Shown here: piece after piece, positions 1 to 8,900 of the stretch
Layout: each line of letters starts with the position of its first letter
How positions within the stretch are numbered: position 1 is the stretch's first letter
Assembly: GCF_900090195.1 (NCBI RefSeq)
Contig: NZ_LT607803.1
Location: forward strand, 3,286,001 to 3,350,000
Direction of reading: 5' to 3'
From: Variovorax sp. HW608
Lineage (GTDB): Bacteria > Pseudomonadota > Gammaproteobacteria > Burkholderiales > Burkholderiaceae_C
DNA: 64,000 nucleotides
Notes under the pieces: generated by a model
Told to the model about the DNA's origin: nothing
The model's database searches: none
What the model saw: the letters and a program-made list of their open reading frames with translations, nothing else
Made by a program: the position numbers and the translations under genes

Positions 1-2280
1 CACGAGCATCGCGTTGATGCCGCCGGTCTCGGCGATCAGCGGCACGATCGGTCCCTCCTTGGCGGCCAGCGCGCGATGGATGATCTTCGCCACCTGCGTC
101 GATCCGGTGAACACCACGCCGGCCACGCCCGGCGCGGCCACCAGCGCGGCGCCGACGGTTTCGCCGGCGCCGTGCAGCAGTTGCAGCGCCTGTTGCGGCA
201 CGCCCGCCGCATGCAGCAGCTTGACCGCCTCGGAGGCCACCGCCGGCGTCTGTTCGGCCGGCTTGGCGAGCACCGTGTTGCCGGTCGCGAGCGCCGCCGC
301 GACCTGGCCCAGGAAGATCGCCAGCGGGAAGTTCCACGGGCTGATGCAGACCCACGGACCGCGGCCGGTGAGGCGCAGTTCATTGCTCTCGCCGGTCGGG
401 CCGGGCAGCGCGACCGGCCGCATGATGCGCTCGGCCTCGTCCGCGTAGTAGCGCAGGAAATCGACGGCCTCGCGCACTTCGGCGATGGCGTCGGTCCAGC
501 TCTTGAACGCTTCCTTGACCAGCAGCGCGCAAAAGCGCGGCAGGGCCGCTTCGAGCGCATCGGCCGCATGACGCAGCACCCCCGCGCGCTGCGCGACCGG
601 CGTGTGACGCCACGCCCGGAAGCCGGCGGCGGCGGTAGTGACCGCTGCGGCGGCGCGCTGCGGATCGAAGGCCGGCACGACCGGCACCGTGGTCGCCGCC
701 CAGGCATCGAGCAAGGGGGCGCGCATCGACTCGACCGCGAGGTCGAGCCCCTGGCTGTTGCGCCGCGCGGGCGGCGGCCCGTAGAGCGCGGGCGGCAGGG
801 GCAGCGAGGTCTCCTTGTCGAGCCAGAGCGGCGAGGAGAGCAGCTCGCCCATGCCGACCGACTCGTCGCCGAGCTGGTTGACGAACGACGAGTTGGCCCC
901 GTTCTCGAGCAGCCGGCGCACCAGGTACGCCAGCAGGTCCTTGTGCCGGCCCACCGGCGCATAGACGCGCACCGGCACGCCGGTCGTCTTCATGACTTCG
1001 CGGTAGATGCCCTCGCCCATGCCGTGCAGGCGCTGCAGCTCGAAGGGCACATTGCCGGCCCCGCCGGCCATCTGCAGGATCGCCGCGATCGTGCCCGCGT
1101 TGTGGGTCGCGAACTGCGGGTAGATCGCGTCCGGCGCGGCCAGCAGCGCGCGTGCGCAGGCCAGATAGCTCACGTCGGTATGGTGCTTGTGCGTGAAGAC
1201 CGGGTAGTACGGCAGGCCCAGTTCCTGCGCGCGCTTGATTTCGCCGTCCCAGTACGCGCCCTTGACCAGCCGGCACATCAGCCGCAGCTGGTACTTGCGC
1301 GCGATCGCGGCGATGTGCCCGACCAGTTCGAGCGCGCGCGTCTGGTAGGCCTGCATCGCGACGCCGAAGCCGCGCCATTGCGGGCGCTCGGCCGCCACGC
1401 GCGCGGCGAGCGCCTCGAACACGTCGAGCGACAGCTCGAGCCGGTCGACCTCCTCGGCATCGATGGTGAGGTTCAGGTGCGCATCGGCCGCCAGCTCGCA
1501 CAGCTGCCACACGCGCGGCACCAGCTCGCGCATCACGCGCTCCCGCTGCGCGTCCTCGTAGCGCGGATGCAGCGCGCTCAGCTTGATCGAGATGCCGTCG
1601 TTGTCCTCGGGCCGCTCGGCGTTGCCCGCGGCGGCTGCGATCGACCGGATCGCATTGGCGTAGCTGTCGAGATAGCGCTGCGCATCGGCTTCGGTGCGCG
1701 CGCCCTCCCCCAGCATGTCGTAGCTGAAGCGCAGCGCGGCATGCCGGCGATGCGCCGAACGCGCCTCGGCCATCGCCTCGTCGATGGTCTGCCCCAGCAC
1801 GAACTGGCGGCCCAGCAGCTGCACCGCCCGCAGCGTGGCCGCCACCACCGTGCGTGCGCCCAGCCGCGCCATCAGCCCGGGGCCCGGCTCCGCATCGCCG
1901 TTTCCGTCGGACAGGTGCGGCAGGAACTTCTTCGACAGCGCGATCGCCGATGACGAGAGCCGCGCCAGCGTCGAATCCGCCGCGCCTTCGAAGTTGGCGC
2001 GGCCGAGCTGGTCCGCCGTGAGCGCGATCGCGGTCTCGGCGTCGGGCACGCGCAGCAGCGCCTCGGCCAGCCGCATCAGCGCCAGCCCCTCGGCGCTGGA
2101 GATCGGGTATTCGCGCAGCAGGCTTTCCATGGCCCAGAACGGCGGCGGCCGGTCGCGCACCGCGCGCACCCAGGGTGTGGCGGCGGGCACGACCGCCTCC
2201 CAGTCGAACGCGCCCTTCAGCGCGGCAAGGCGGTGGGCGACGACGTCGGCTTCGGGGCGGTAGGGCGTGGGCAGGCGCAT
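1..2280 (-). CDS. putA: PutA, bifunctional proline dehydrogenase / glutamate-semialdehyde dehydrogenase (3' end beyond window)
   Basis: The enzyme oxidises proline to pyrroline-5-carboxylate on FAD and then to glutamate on NAD+. The 760 codons read without a stop to the window edge. They hold the proline-dehydrogenase barrel (ISIKLSALHPRY near residue 230, LVKGAYWDGE near 340, THN and GMGEGI further on) and the start of the aldehyde dehydrogenase (CISPWNFPLAIF, VFTGSTQVA). The protein begins at the prodomain region and lacks the N-terminal ribbon-helix-helix DNA-binding domain of trifunctional PutA. Regulation is therefore probably external, by the divergent Lrp-type gene 98 bp away. The start was chosen because no earlier in-frame start lies in the promoter gap. 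The ribosome site is weak. Confidence 0.93.
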   Translation of the reverse strand, partial: MRLPTPYRPEADVVAHRLAALKGAFDWEAVVPAATPWVRAVRDRPPPFWAMESLLREYPISSAEGLALMRLAEALLRVPDAETAIALTADQLGRANFEGAADSTLARLSSSAIALSKKFLPHLSDGNGDAEPGPGLMARLGARTVVAATLRAVQLLGRQFVLGQTIDEAMAEARSAHRRHAALRFSYDMLGEGARTEADAQRYLDSYANAIRSIAAAAGNAERPEDNDGISIKLSALHPRYEDAQRERVMRELVPRVWQLCELAADAHLNLTIDAEEVDRLELSLDVFEALAARVAAERPQWRGFGVAMQAYQTRALELVGHIAAIARKYQLRLMCRLVKGAYWDGEIKRAQELGLPYYPVFTHKHHTDVSYLACARALLAAPDAIYPQFATHNAGTIAAILQMAGGAGNVPFELQRLHGMGEGIYREVMKTTGVPVRVYAPVGRHKDLLAYLVRRLLENGANSSFVNQLGDESVGMGELLSSPLWLDKETSLPLPPALYGPPPARRNSQGLDLAVESMRAPLLDAWAATTVPVVPAFDPQRAAAAVTTAAAGFRAWRHTPVAQRAGVLRHAADALEAALPRFCALLVKEAFKSWTDAIAEVREAVDFLRYYADEAERIMRPVALPGPTGESNELRLTGRGPWVCISPWNFPLAIFLGQVAAALATGNTVLAKPAEQTPAVASEAVKLLHAAGVPQQALQLLHGAGETVGAALVAAPGVAGVVFTGSTQVAKIIHRALAAKEGPIVPLIAETGGINAMLV

Positions 2281-2334
2281 GGCGTGTTCTCGTGAAGATC
2301 GAATGGATGCGATCGTCCGCCTTCTGCCGCCGAG

Positions 2335-2375
2335 TTATTCACCAAAAATGATCGCAGCCGCCGGATAATTCACCA
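2335..2375. promoter_or_regulatory. Direct repeat in the putA / lrp intergenic region
   Basis: Two near-identical 10-mers, TTATTCACCA (2335-2344) and TAATTCACCA (2366-2375), lie 31 bp apart, about three helical turns. They sit between putA and the divergent Lrp-family gene. The second copy ends three bases before the regulator's ATG, so a protein bound there could block its own gene. This fits an Lrp-type regulator acting on both promoters, but that role is inferred from position only. Confidence 0.4.
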
Positions 2376-2378
2376 GCC

Positions 2379-2858
2379 ATGAGCGCCGAACTACCCGGTC
2401 TCGACCGGATCGACATGAAAATCCTGAAGGTTCTTCAGGAGGACGGCCGCATCTCGAACCTCAAGCTCGCGGAAGCCGTGGCCCTGTCGCCGACGGCCGT
2501 GCTGGCGCGGGTCCAGCGCCTCACGCGCGAGGGCTTCATCCTCGGCTACGAGGCGCGCCTCGATCCGCACAAGCTCGGGCGCGGCTTCACCGTGTTCGTC
2601 GAAGTGCTGCTGGACCGCACCACGCCCAACGTGTTCGACGAATTCAAGGCCGCGGTGCAGGTGCGCGACGAGATCATGGAATGCCACATGGTCGCCGGCG
2701 GCTTCGACTACCTGCTCAAGACCCGCATGGCCGACATGGCCGCCTACCGCGAGTTCGCGGGCACGGTGCTGTGGCAGCTGCCGGGCGTGCGCGAGACGCG
2801 GACTTATGCGGTGATGGAAGAGGTCAAGAGCAGCGCGCGGCTGCCGCTGGGTGCTTGA
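2379..2858 (+). CDS. Lrp/AsnC-family transcriptional regulator, probably of proline catabolism (PutR-like)
   Basis: The 159-residue protein has the family's usual length. An N-terminal winged helix (residues about 8-60: LDRIDMKILKVLQEDGRISN, then LAEAVALSPTAVLARVQRL) is followed by an RAM/ligand-binding domain with FTVFVEVLLDR and the characteristic VMEEVK ending. It is divergent from putA and close to it. In other proteobacteria such genes (PutR, BkdR) respond to an amino acid and activate the adjacent catabolic gene, so proline-dependent control of putA is likely. That link is inferred from position. Confidence 0.88.
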   Translation: MSAELPGLDRIDMKILKVLQEDGRISNLKLAEAVALSPTAVLARVQRLTREGFILGYEARLDPHKLGRGFTVFVEVLLDRTTPNVFDEFKAAVQVRDEIMECHMVAGGFDYLLKTRMADMAAYREFAGTVLWQLPGVRETRTYAVMEEVKSSARLPLGA

Positions 2859-2863
2859 AATGG

Positions 2864-2880
2864 CTCGCCCCCAGGGCGAG
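2864..2880. terminator. Possible bidirectional terminator hairpin between convergent genes
   Basis: A perfect 7-bp G+C-rich stem (CTCGCCC / GGGCGAG) with a 3-base loop lies in the 30-bp gap between the convergent ends of the Lrp-family gene and the amidohydrolase gene. No clear T-run follows on either strand, so the terminator role rests on position and stem strength. Confidence 0.4.
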
Positions 2881-2888
2881 GCTGTGGG

Positions 2889-4136
2889 TCAGCCCAATCC
2901 CGCGTCGAACTGGATCACGCCTTCCTTCATGACCAGCGGAATCCGCTCGCCCTGCCCGAGCAGGCAATGGATGTCTTCCAGGGGATTGCCATCGACGACC
3001 AGCAGGTCGGCCAGCGCACCGGGCACGAGGCGGCCGAGGCGGTCGCTCATGCCGAGCACCTCGGCGCCGACCACGGTGGCGCTGGCGATGGCCTCCGCGG
3101 GGGAAAGCACTTCGGCGCGCAGGCGGAATTCGTCGCTCTGGAGCCGCTGCGATTCGCCCAGCAGGTCGGAGCCGAAGCCCATCTTGACGCCGGCAGCCTT
3201 GTAGATCTCCAGCGAGCGCAGGCCGGCTTCGCGCACGTCGGCCACCTTGGCGACGCTTTCCTTCGGCAGGCCGTAACGCTCGCCCTCGTTGGCCAGCGCG
3301 TCGTAGGTGACCAGGGTCGGCACCACGTAGGCCCCCGCCTGCGCCATCAGCGCGGCGGTCGGCGCATCGACGAGGTTGCCGTGCTCGATGGTGCGCACGC
3401 CGCAGCGCACGGCGCGCGCGATGGCGGCCGCGGTGTAGGCATGGGCGAGCACGTAGGTGTCCCTGGCGCGGGCTTCCTCGACGATGGCCCGGATTTCGTC
3501 CTCGCAATAACCGAAGGCGCCGACCGGATCGGTGGGCGAGGCGACGCCGCCGGAGGCCATGATCTTGATCTGGTCCGCGCCCATCTGGAGCTCTTCGCGC
3601 GCGGCCTTGCGCACCGCGTCCACGCCGTCGGCCACGCGTGCCAGCGCACCGACGCGCACGCAGCAGGGGCATTCGGTGGCGAGGAAATCCGAGCGCGCCC
3701 GCATGTCGCCATGCCCCCCGGTCTGGCTCAGCGCGCGGCCCGAGACGAACAGCCGGGGACCCTGCGCGAGCCCCGACTCCACCGCCTGCTTGAAGGCATG
3801 GCCGGCACCGCCCGCATCACGCACCGTGGTGAAGCCGCGCCGCAGCATGCCGCGCAGGATGGGCACGCTGCGCAGCGTGATGAGCACGTTGGGCATGTGC
3901 ACCTGCCGCGCGAGATTCAGCTCCACGGCGATCACGTGCACGTGCAGGTCGATGAGCCCGGGCATCACGGTGCGGCCGCGGACGTCGATGGTGCGCGCGG
4001 CCTGGGTGCGGATCGGCCGGTCGGAGACCTCCTTCACCAAGCCCTGTTCGACCAGGATGTCGCGCCCTTCCTGCAACTCGCCCAACAGGGGATCGAGCAG
4101 GGATGCGTTCTTGATAAGCAAGGAGGTCGTGGTCAT
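2889..4136 (-). CDS. Metal-dependent amidohydrolase (imidazolonepropionase / Xaa-Pro dipeptidase-like)
   Basis: A 415-residue amidohydrolase-superfamily enzyme that probably hydrolyses a C-N bond in a small amide or cyclic compound. Visible metal and catalytic motifs in order are DLHVHV near residue 65, the carboxylated-lysine segment QIKIMASGG near 190, AHAYT, IEHGN and the late aspartate in GFGSDLLG. The chain ends with the small beta domain PGALADLLVVDGNPL. It is the last gene of a minus-strand operon behind the MFS transporter and a GAF protein. The transporter probably imports its substrate. The substrate cannot be told from sequence. Confidence 0.85.
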   Translation of the reverse strand: MTTTSLLIKNASLLDPLLGELQEGRDILVEQGLVKEVSDRPIRTQAARTIDVRGRTVMPGLIDLHVHVIAVELNLARQVHMPNVLITLRSVPILRGMLRRGFTTVRDAGGAGHAFKQAVESGLAQGPRLFVSGRALSQTGGHGDMRARSDFLATECPCCVRVGALARVADGVDAVRKAAREELQMGADQIKIMASGGVASPTDPVGAFGYCEDEIRAIVEEARARDTYVLAHAYTAAAIARAVRCGVRTIEHGNLVDAPTAALMAQAGAYVVPTLVTYDALANEGERYGLPKESVAKVADVREAGLRSLEIYKAAGVKMGFGSDLLGESQRLQSDEFRLRAEVLSPAEAIASATVVGAEVLGMSDRLGRLVPGALADLLVVDGNPLEDIHCLLGQGERIPLVMKEGVIQFDAGLG

Positions 4137-4145
4137 GGTGTTGCC

Positions 4146-4652
4146 TCAAGAGGAAGGATCGTCCGCCGGCGCCAGCGCCATGACGGCGGGCACCGCCAAC
4201 TGCGCGAACACGGTCGCGAGTTCGACATGGTGAACCTGGTACCAGTTTTCCTGGTGCAGGAGATTGAGCGTCCCGATCGTCTGCTCGCGCCAGCGCAGCG
4301 GAATGTTCAGCACGCTCTCGCAGCCCAGCGAATGGATCAGCGCATGGTCGAAGAAGACCTCGCGGATGTCGTCGGCGTTGCGGCCGATGTAGGGCAGGCC
4401 GAGGCCCATGACCTGCCGCATCCACTGTGAATCGGTCACGGGTTTGCGCCCCTGCACGGGGTAGCTGTCCGGCATGTTGCTGTAGACGCGCTCCGACTCG
4501 CGCTGCGCGCGGTGGTGGACCAGGATCGTGAACAGCCGGTGGCCGATCGTCTTCGCGAGCGCGTCATCGAGCGCCGCGAAGGTGGCTTGCGGCTGCTGCG
4601 CATCGCCGTGGGCGCGGGCCACGCGCGCGAGTTGCGCAATGTCGGACGGCAT
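4146..4652 (-). CDS. GAF-domain protein, possible small-molecule sensor
   Basis: A 168-residue cytoplasmic protein made almost entirely of one GAF-like domain (IGHRLFTILVHH..., ESVLNIPLRWREQTIGTLNLLHQEN, LATVFAQLAVPAVMAL). There is no output domain. The start at 4652 is set by a strong AGGAGGAG ribosome site about 12 bases upstream. It lies 20 bp after the MFS gene and 9 bp before the amidohydrolase gene, so the three form one operon. Free-standing GAF proteins of this kind are common next to catabolic genes in Comamonadaceae, with no known reaction. A sensing or accessory role is inferred. Confidence 0.75.
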   Translation of the reverse strand: MPSDIAQLARVARAHGDAQQPQATFAALDDALAKTIGHRLFTILVHHRAQRESERVYSNMPDSYPVQGRKPVTDSQWMRQVMGLGLPYIGRNADDIREVFFDHALIHSLGCESVLNIPLRWREQTIGTLNLLHQENWYQVHHVELATVFAQLAVPAVMALAPADDPSS

Positions 4653-4672
4653 CTGGGACAAGGGACTCCTCC

Positions 4673-6040
4673 TCAATGCAGCTCGGAGGCTGCGATCTCT
4701 TCCAGCGAACGGCCGCGGGTCGGGACGCCGAGGACCATCACGGCCGCCGAGCCGAGCAGCAGCACGGCGGTCGTCATGCCGAACACGCCGGCGAAACCCG
4801 CCACGGGATGGATGAAGCCGACCAGGATCGGCGCCGTGATGCCGCCGATGCGCCCGATGGCCGACGCAAGCCCGGCGCCCGTGGCGCGCACCTGCGTCGG
4901 GAACACCTCGGGCGTGTAGGCATAGACGCCTGCGTAGGTGCCGTTCATGAAGAAGGACAGCAGCACGCCTGCCAGCATGATCTGCCCGTCGCTGTGCGTG
5001 AACGCGAGCCCCAGCGCGGCGATGCCGCCCAGCAGCATGTAGCCGACGATGGTCGCCTGCCGGCCGATGCGGTCGTTGAGCCAGGCGGCGGAAAAATAGC
5101 CCGGCACCTGCGCGAGATACATCACCAGCGAATAGCCGAAGCTCTTGGTGATCGTCATGCCGCTCTGCACCAGCAGGCTCGGAATCCAGGTGAAGAAGGA
5201 GTAGTAGCTGAAGGTGATCGACAGCCACATGAGCCACGTCATGCCGGTGATGCGAAAGAGCCGGCGCGAAAGCAGCGTCGCGTAGTTCTTCCGCAGGCCG
5301 CCGCGGCTGTCGCTCGGCGGCGGGGCGGCCACGTCCTGCGGATCGAGCGCGGGCAGCGCATGCCCGGCGCGCACGAGCCGGGCCTCCACGGCATCCATGA
5401 CGGCGTCGGCCTCGGCGGTGCGCCCCTGGCTTTCGAGCCAGCGCGGCGATTCGGGCAGTACGCGGCGCCACCACAGCAGCATCAGCACCGGCGTGGCCGT
5501 GATGAGGATGACGATGCGCCAGCCCGCCGGATGCGCCGGCACGATCAGATAGCCCAGCAAGGCCGCCGCCACGAATCCGAACGAAAAGAAACCCGCCAGT
5601 GCGCCCGTGAAAGCGCCCCGGTAGCGTCGCGCCACGAATTCCGACAGGTAGGGCGCGATGATCACGCTCTCCGCGCCCGTGCCGAGCCCGGCGATGACGC
5701 GCAGCGCCAGGAAGCTGCTCCAGTCGTCGACCAGCGCGCTGAAGAGCGACGCGACGCAGTAGACCGCCAGCGCCGACATCATGACCTTGCGCCGGCCGAT
5801 CAGGTCGCCGAGCGATCCGGACAGAAGCGCACCGAAGAAGAAGCCGATGAAGTTCGCGCTCGCGAGCACCCCGATCTGCACGCTGCTGAGCTCCCAGGCC
5901 GTGCGCAGCACCGGCAGCACGAAGGCGATGACGGCGGCGTCCATGGCATCGAAGGTGTAGCCCAGTCCGCCGACCAGGAGCAGCTTGCGGTGGAAGCCGG
6001 AAAACGGCAGGCGCTCGATGCGCGCCGACAGAACGGTCAT
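4673..6040 (-). CDS. MFS transporter, substrate unknown
   Basis: A 455-residue inner-membrane transporter with about 12 hydrophobic segments. The signature after TM2 reads GSLGDLIGRRKVMM. A second sugar-porter-like motif, VLPESPRWLESQGR, sits in the central loop, and RIGRQATIVG is the mirrored motif in the second half. These place it in the part of the superfamily that contains NiaP and aromatic-acid carriers. It leads an operon with a GAF protein and an amidohydrolase, which suggests uptake of the amidohydrolase substrate. A divergent LysR gene starts 96 bp away and probably controls it. Confidence 0.87.
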   Translation of the reverse strand: MTVLSARIERLPFSGFHRKLLLVGGLGYTFDAMDAAVIAFVLPVLRTAWELSSVQIGVLASANFIGFFFGALLSGSLGDLIGRRKVMMSALAVYCVASLFSALVDDWSSFLALRVIAGLGTGAESVIIAPYLSEFVARRYRGAFTGALAGFFSFGFVAAALLGYLIVPAHPAGWRIVILITATPVLMLLWWRRVLPESPRWLESQGRTAEADAVMDAVEARLVRAGHALPALDPQDVAAPPPSDSRGGLRKNYATLLSRRLFRITGMTWLMWLSITFSYYSFFTWIPSLLVQSGMTITKSFGYSLVMYLAQVPGYFSAAWLNDRIGRQATIVGYMLLGGIAALGLAFTHSDGQIMLAGVLLSFFMNGTYAGVYAYTPEVFPTQVRATGAGLASAIGRIGGITAPILVGFIHPVAGFAGVFGMTTAVLLLGSAAVMVLGVPTRGRSLEEIAASELH

Positions 6041-6112
6041 GTGAAACCCCTTGTCTCCGTGTCTTTCGATGGCGCTTTTGTGGCGCTGGGCCGGATCGTA
6101 GGGAGAGCTTCT

Positions 6113-6130
6113 TATAACGACAAATTTATA
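6113..6130. promoter_or_regulatory. Dyad between divergent MFS and LysR genes, candidate LysR site
   Basis: TATAA and TTATA arms flank an 8-bp spacer in an A+T-rich patch that stands out from the G+C-rich surroundings. It lies about 6 bp before the LysR start and 70 bp before the MFS start. LysR-type proteins usually bind A+T-rich dyads in such gaps, so it may be both operator and promoter. The assignment is by position only. Confidence 0.4.
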
Positions 6131-6136
6131 CTTTCC

Positions 6137-7105
6137 ATGGTCGTTATTGATGGCCTGAATGTCGTGTCCTCACCCACCACCTACCGCAATGCCGACTTGA
6201 ACCTGCTCAAGGTGTTCGAGGCCCTGATGACTGAAGGCAACGTGACACGCGCGGCGCAAAAGCTCTCGCTCACGCAGCCCACGGTCAGCAACGCGCTGCG
6301 CCGCCTGCGCGAAACCTTCGACGACCCGCTTTTCATCCGCAGCGGCACGGGCATCCGGCCGACGCGGCGCGCGATCGATCTGTGGGAGCCGCTCGCAGAG
6401 GCGCTGCAGACGATCCGCGGCACCCTGGAGATCGACAGCTTCGATGCGCGGCGCAGCATCGCGACCCTGACCATCGCGATGTCGGACTACGTTGCCAGCA
6501 TCGTGGTGCCGCGTCTCGCCAGCCAGTTGAGCCGGCTCGCGCCGTCGATGCAACTTCACACCATTCCGAACGTCCTGGTCGATTTCGGTCCGGTGCTCGC
6601 GAACAACCATGCGGATTTTGCGATCAGCGTCTATGCCGACGAGGTGCAGCGGCCCCCCTTCCTCAAATCCCGCGCGCTCTGGTCGCCGGGCTTCGTCTGC
6701 GTCATGCGCGAGGACCATCCGCTCGGCCGCCTCGCGCGCATTCCGCTGAAGAAGTTCCTGGCCGCGCGACACATCGACGTCAGCCTCGGCGGCAAGACGC
6801 TGCCGACCTACGACGTGTTCCTGCGCAGCCGCGGTCTGCAGCGCAACCTGGTGGCGACGGTCAACCACTACGCCACGGCCTACGACGCGGTTCGCAGCTC
6901 GGACCTCATCGCGGTGCTGCCGCTATCAAAGGGACTGGACCCGCCGCGCCTGGCGGGGCTGCGCCTGGTGCCAGTGCCTCTCGAAGCGCCGCCGCGCATG
7001 GTGGAGCTGTTCTGGCACCAGCGCCACGAAACCTCCGCACTGCATCAATGGGTCAAGGGCGTGCTGCTCGAGCTCTTCGAGCAGCCCGGCAACGCGCCAG
7101 CCTAG
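6137..7105 (+). CDS. LysR-family regulator (NodD/LinR-type subgroup)
   Basis: A 322-residue protein with an N-terminal winged helix (NADLNLLKVFEALMTEGNVT, then AAQKLSLTQPTVSNALRRLR) and the LysR effector domain from about residue 100 (TLTIAMSDYVASIVVPRL). The insert DDPLFIRSGTGIRPTRRA is typical of the NodD-like subgroup. The start at 6137 places the helix-turn-helix at its usual distance from the N terminus. It is divergent from the MFS operon and probably regulates it. Its stop overlaps the convergent yggS stop by 4 bases. Confidence 0.88.
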   Translation: MVVIDGLNVVSSPTTYRNADLNLLKVFEALMTEGNVTRAAQKLSLTQPTVSNALRRLRETFDDPLFIRSGTGIRPTRRAIDLWEPLAEALQTIRGTLEIDSFDARRSIATLTIAMSDYVASIVVPRLASQLSRLAPSMQLHTIPNVLVDFGPVLANNHADFAISVYADEVQRPPFLKSRALWSPGFVCVMREDHPLGRLARIPLKKFLAARHIDVSLGGKTLPTYDVFLRSRGLQRNLVATVNHYATAYDAVRSSDLIAVLPLSKGLDPPRLAGLRLVPVPLEAPPRMVELFWHQRHETSALHQWVKGVLLELFEQPGNAPA

Positions 7106-7788
7106 CGCCGCCCGAAGATCGCCGTGCCGACACGCACCATCGTGCTGCCGGCCGCGATCGCGGCTTCGAGGTCGGCGGACATGCCGAGCGACAGGGTGTC
7201 GAGCGCGATGCCGTCGGCTCGGATCGCGTCGAACACGCGGGCGGCCGCGAGGAACAGCGCGCGCTGCGACTCGAAATCAGGCGCCGGCTCGGGGATCGCC
7301 ATGAGGCCGCGCAGACGCAAGCGTGGCAACTTCGCCACAGCGCGCGCCAGCGCCAGCGCCTCGCCCGGGGCCACCCCCGACTTGTTGGCGCCGGCATCGA
7401 CATTGACCTGCAGGCACACCTGCAGCGGCGGCAGTTCGGCGGGCCGCTGCTCCGACAGCCGCTGCGCGATCTTCAGCCGGTCGATGCTGTGCACCCAGTC
7501 GAAGTGCTCTGCCACCACGCGCGTCTTGTTGCTCTGCAGGGGGCCGATGCAATGCCATTCGAGCTTGCCCTGCAGGTCCGCGAGCGCCTCGATCTTGGCG
7601 ACGCCTTCCTGCACGTAGTTCTCACCGAAGGCGGCTTGGCCGGCCGCCTGTGCCTCCCGCACCACATCCGCGGGGAATGTCTTCGACACCGCAAGCAAGT
7701 GCACGCTTGCGGGGTCGCGTCCGACAGCCGTGCATGCCGCCACGATCCGCTCCCGAACATGCTGGAGGTTGTCGCCAATCATCGTCAT
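7102..7788 (-). CDS. yggS: YggS/PROSC-family pyridoxal-phosphate homeostasis protein
   Basis: A 228-residue single-domain alanine-racemase-fold protein. It binds PLP through the lysine in LLAVSKTFP and carries the family marks FGENYVQEG, WHCIGPLQSNK and LSMGMS-like LSLGMSADLEAAI. It is not a racemase but buffers free PLP. The ATG at 7788 gives the usual N terminus (MTMIGDNLQHVRERI). A TTG at 7797 and an ATG at 7782 are alternatives, and none has a clear Shine-Dalgarno sequence. It is divergent from pilT, an arrangement known from many proteobacteria. Confidence 0.93.
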   Translation of the reverse strand: MTMIGDNLQHVRERIVAACTAVGRDPASVHLLAVSKTFPADVVREAQAAGQAAFGENYVQEGVAKIEALADLQGKLEWHCIGPLQSNKTRVVAEHFDWVHSIDRLKIAQRLSEQRPAELPPLQVCLQVNVDAGANKSGVAPGEALALARAVAKLPRLRLRGLMAIPEPAPDFESQRALFLAAARVFDAIRADGIALDTLSLGMSADLEAAIAAGSTMVRVGTAIFGRR

Positions 7789-7826
7789 AATCGTCAAAGC
7801 GTATCAAAACGTCACCGAGGAACTTC

Positions 7827-8870
7827 GTGGACATCACCCAACTGCTGGCCTTCAGCGTCAAGAACAAGGCGTCCGACTTGCACCTTTCGGCCGGCCTCCC
7901 GCCCATGATCCGGGTTCATGGCGACGTGCGCCGCATCAACGTCGACGCGCTCGACCACAAGGCCGTGCATGCCATGGTGTACGACATCATGAGCGACACC
8001 CACCGCAAGCACTACGAAGAGTTCCTCGAAGTGGACTTCTCCTTCGAGATCGACGGCCTCGCGCGCTTCCGCGTCAACGCCTTCAACCAGTCGCGCGGCG
8101 CGGCCGCGGTGTTCCGGACCATTCCGTCGAAGATTCTCACGCTCGAGCAGCTCAACGCGCCCAAGATCTTCGGCGATCTCGCGCTCAAGCCGCGCGGCCT
8201 CGTGCTCGTGACCGGCCCGACCGGCTCGGGCAAGTCGACCACGCTGGCGGCGATGATCAACTACCTCAACGAAACCGAATACGGCCACATCCTCACGGTA
8301 GAGGACCCGATCGAGTTCGTGCACGAATCCAAGAAGTGCCTGATCAACCAGCGCGAGGTCGGGCCGATGACGCTGTCCTTCGCCAACGCGCTGCGCTCCG
8401 CCCTGCGCGAAGACCCGGACGCGATCCTGGTCGGCGAAATGCGCGACCTCGAAACCATCCGCCTCGCGATGACCGCGGCCGAAACCGGCCACCTCGTGTT
8501 CGGCACGCTGCACACCTCGTCGGCGGCCAAGACCATCGACCGGATCATCGACGTCTTCCCCGGCGAAGAGAAGGAAATGATCCGCGCGATGCTGTCTGAA
8601 TCGCTGCAGGCCGTGATCTCGCAGACGCTGTGCAAGACCAAGGACGGCCAGGGCCGCGTGGCGGCGCACGAGATCATGCTCGGCACGCCGGCGATCCGGA
8701 ACCTGATCCGCGAAGGCAAGGTCGCGCAGATGTATTCGTCGATCCAGACCGGCAGCGGCCAGGGCATGCAGACGCTGGACCAGAACCTCACGGACCTCGT
8801 GCGGCGCAATGTCATTTCTTCGGCCGAGGCGCGCGGCAAAGCCAAAATCCCCGAGAATTTCCCCGGCTGA
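7827..8870 (+). CDS. pilT: PilT, type IV pilus retraction ATPase
   Basis: A 347-residue hexameric secretion ATPase that drives pilus retraction and twitching at the inner face of the pilus machine. The PAS-like N-terminal domain is followed by the RecA-like core with Walker A GPTGSGKSTT (about residue 130), the Asp box LTVEDPIEFVH, Walker B LVGEMRDLETIRLAM and His box GHLVFGTLHTSSA. The C-terminal AIRNLIREGK segment typical of PilT is present. It is followed 30 bp later by pilU, and the two are probably co-transcribed. Confidence 0.97.
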   Translation: MDITQLLAFSVKNKASDLHLSAGLPPMIRVHGDVRRINVDALDHKAVHAMVYDIMSDTHRKHYEEFLEVDFSFEIDGLARFRVNAFNQSRGAAAVFRTIPSKILTLEQLNAPKIFGDLALKPRGLVLVTGPTGSGKSTTLAAMINYLNETEYGHILTVEDPIEFVHESKKCLINQREVGPMTLSFANALRSALREDPDAILVGEMRDLETIRLAMTAAETGHLVFGTLHTSSAAKTIDRIIDVFPGEEKEMIRAMLSESLQAVISQTLCKTKDGQGRVAAHEIMLGTPAIRNLIREGKVAQMYSSIQTGSGQGMQTLDQNLTDLVRRNVISSAEARGKAKIPENFPG

Positions 8871-8900
8871 CTTCCCAAGCCGCCGAACCGGAGCATCGAT

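Noticed and set aside
76..1953. Very long open frame on the plus strand opposite putA
   Set aside because: Arg/Ala/Gly-rich shadow of a G+C-rich gene on the other strand; no domain, and putA motifs are unequivocal.
4676..6136. In-frame upstream extension of the LysR gene
   Set aside because: It covers the whole antisense of the MFS gene; the LysR helix-turn-helix starts where the ATG at 6137 places it.
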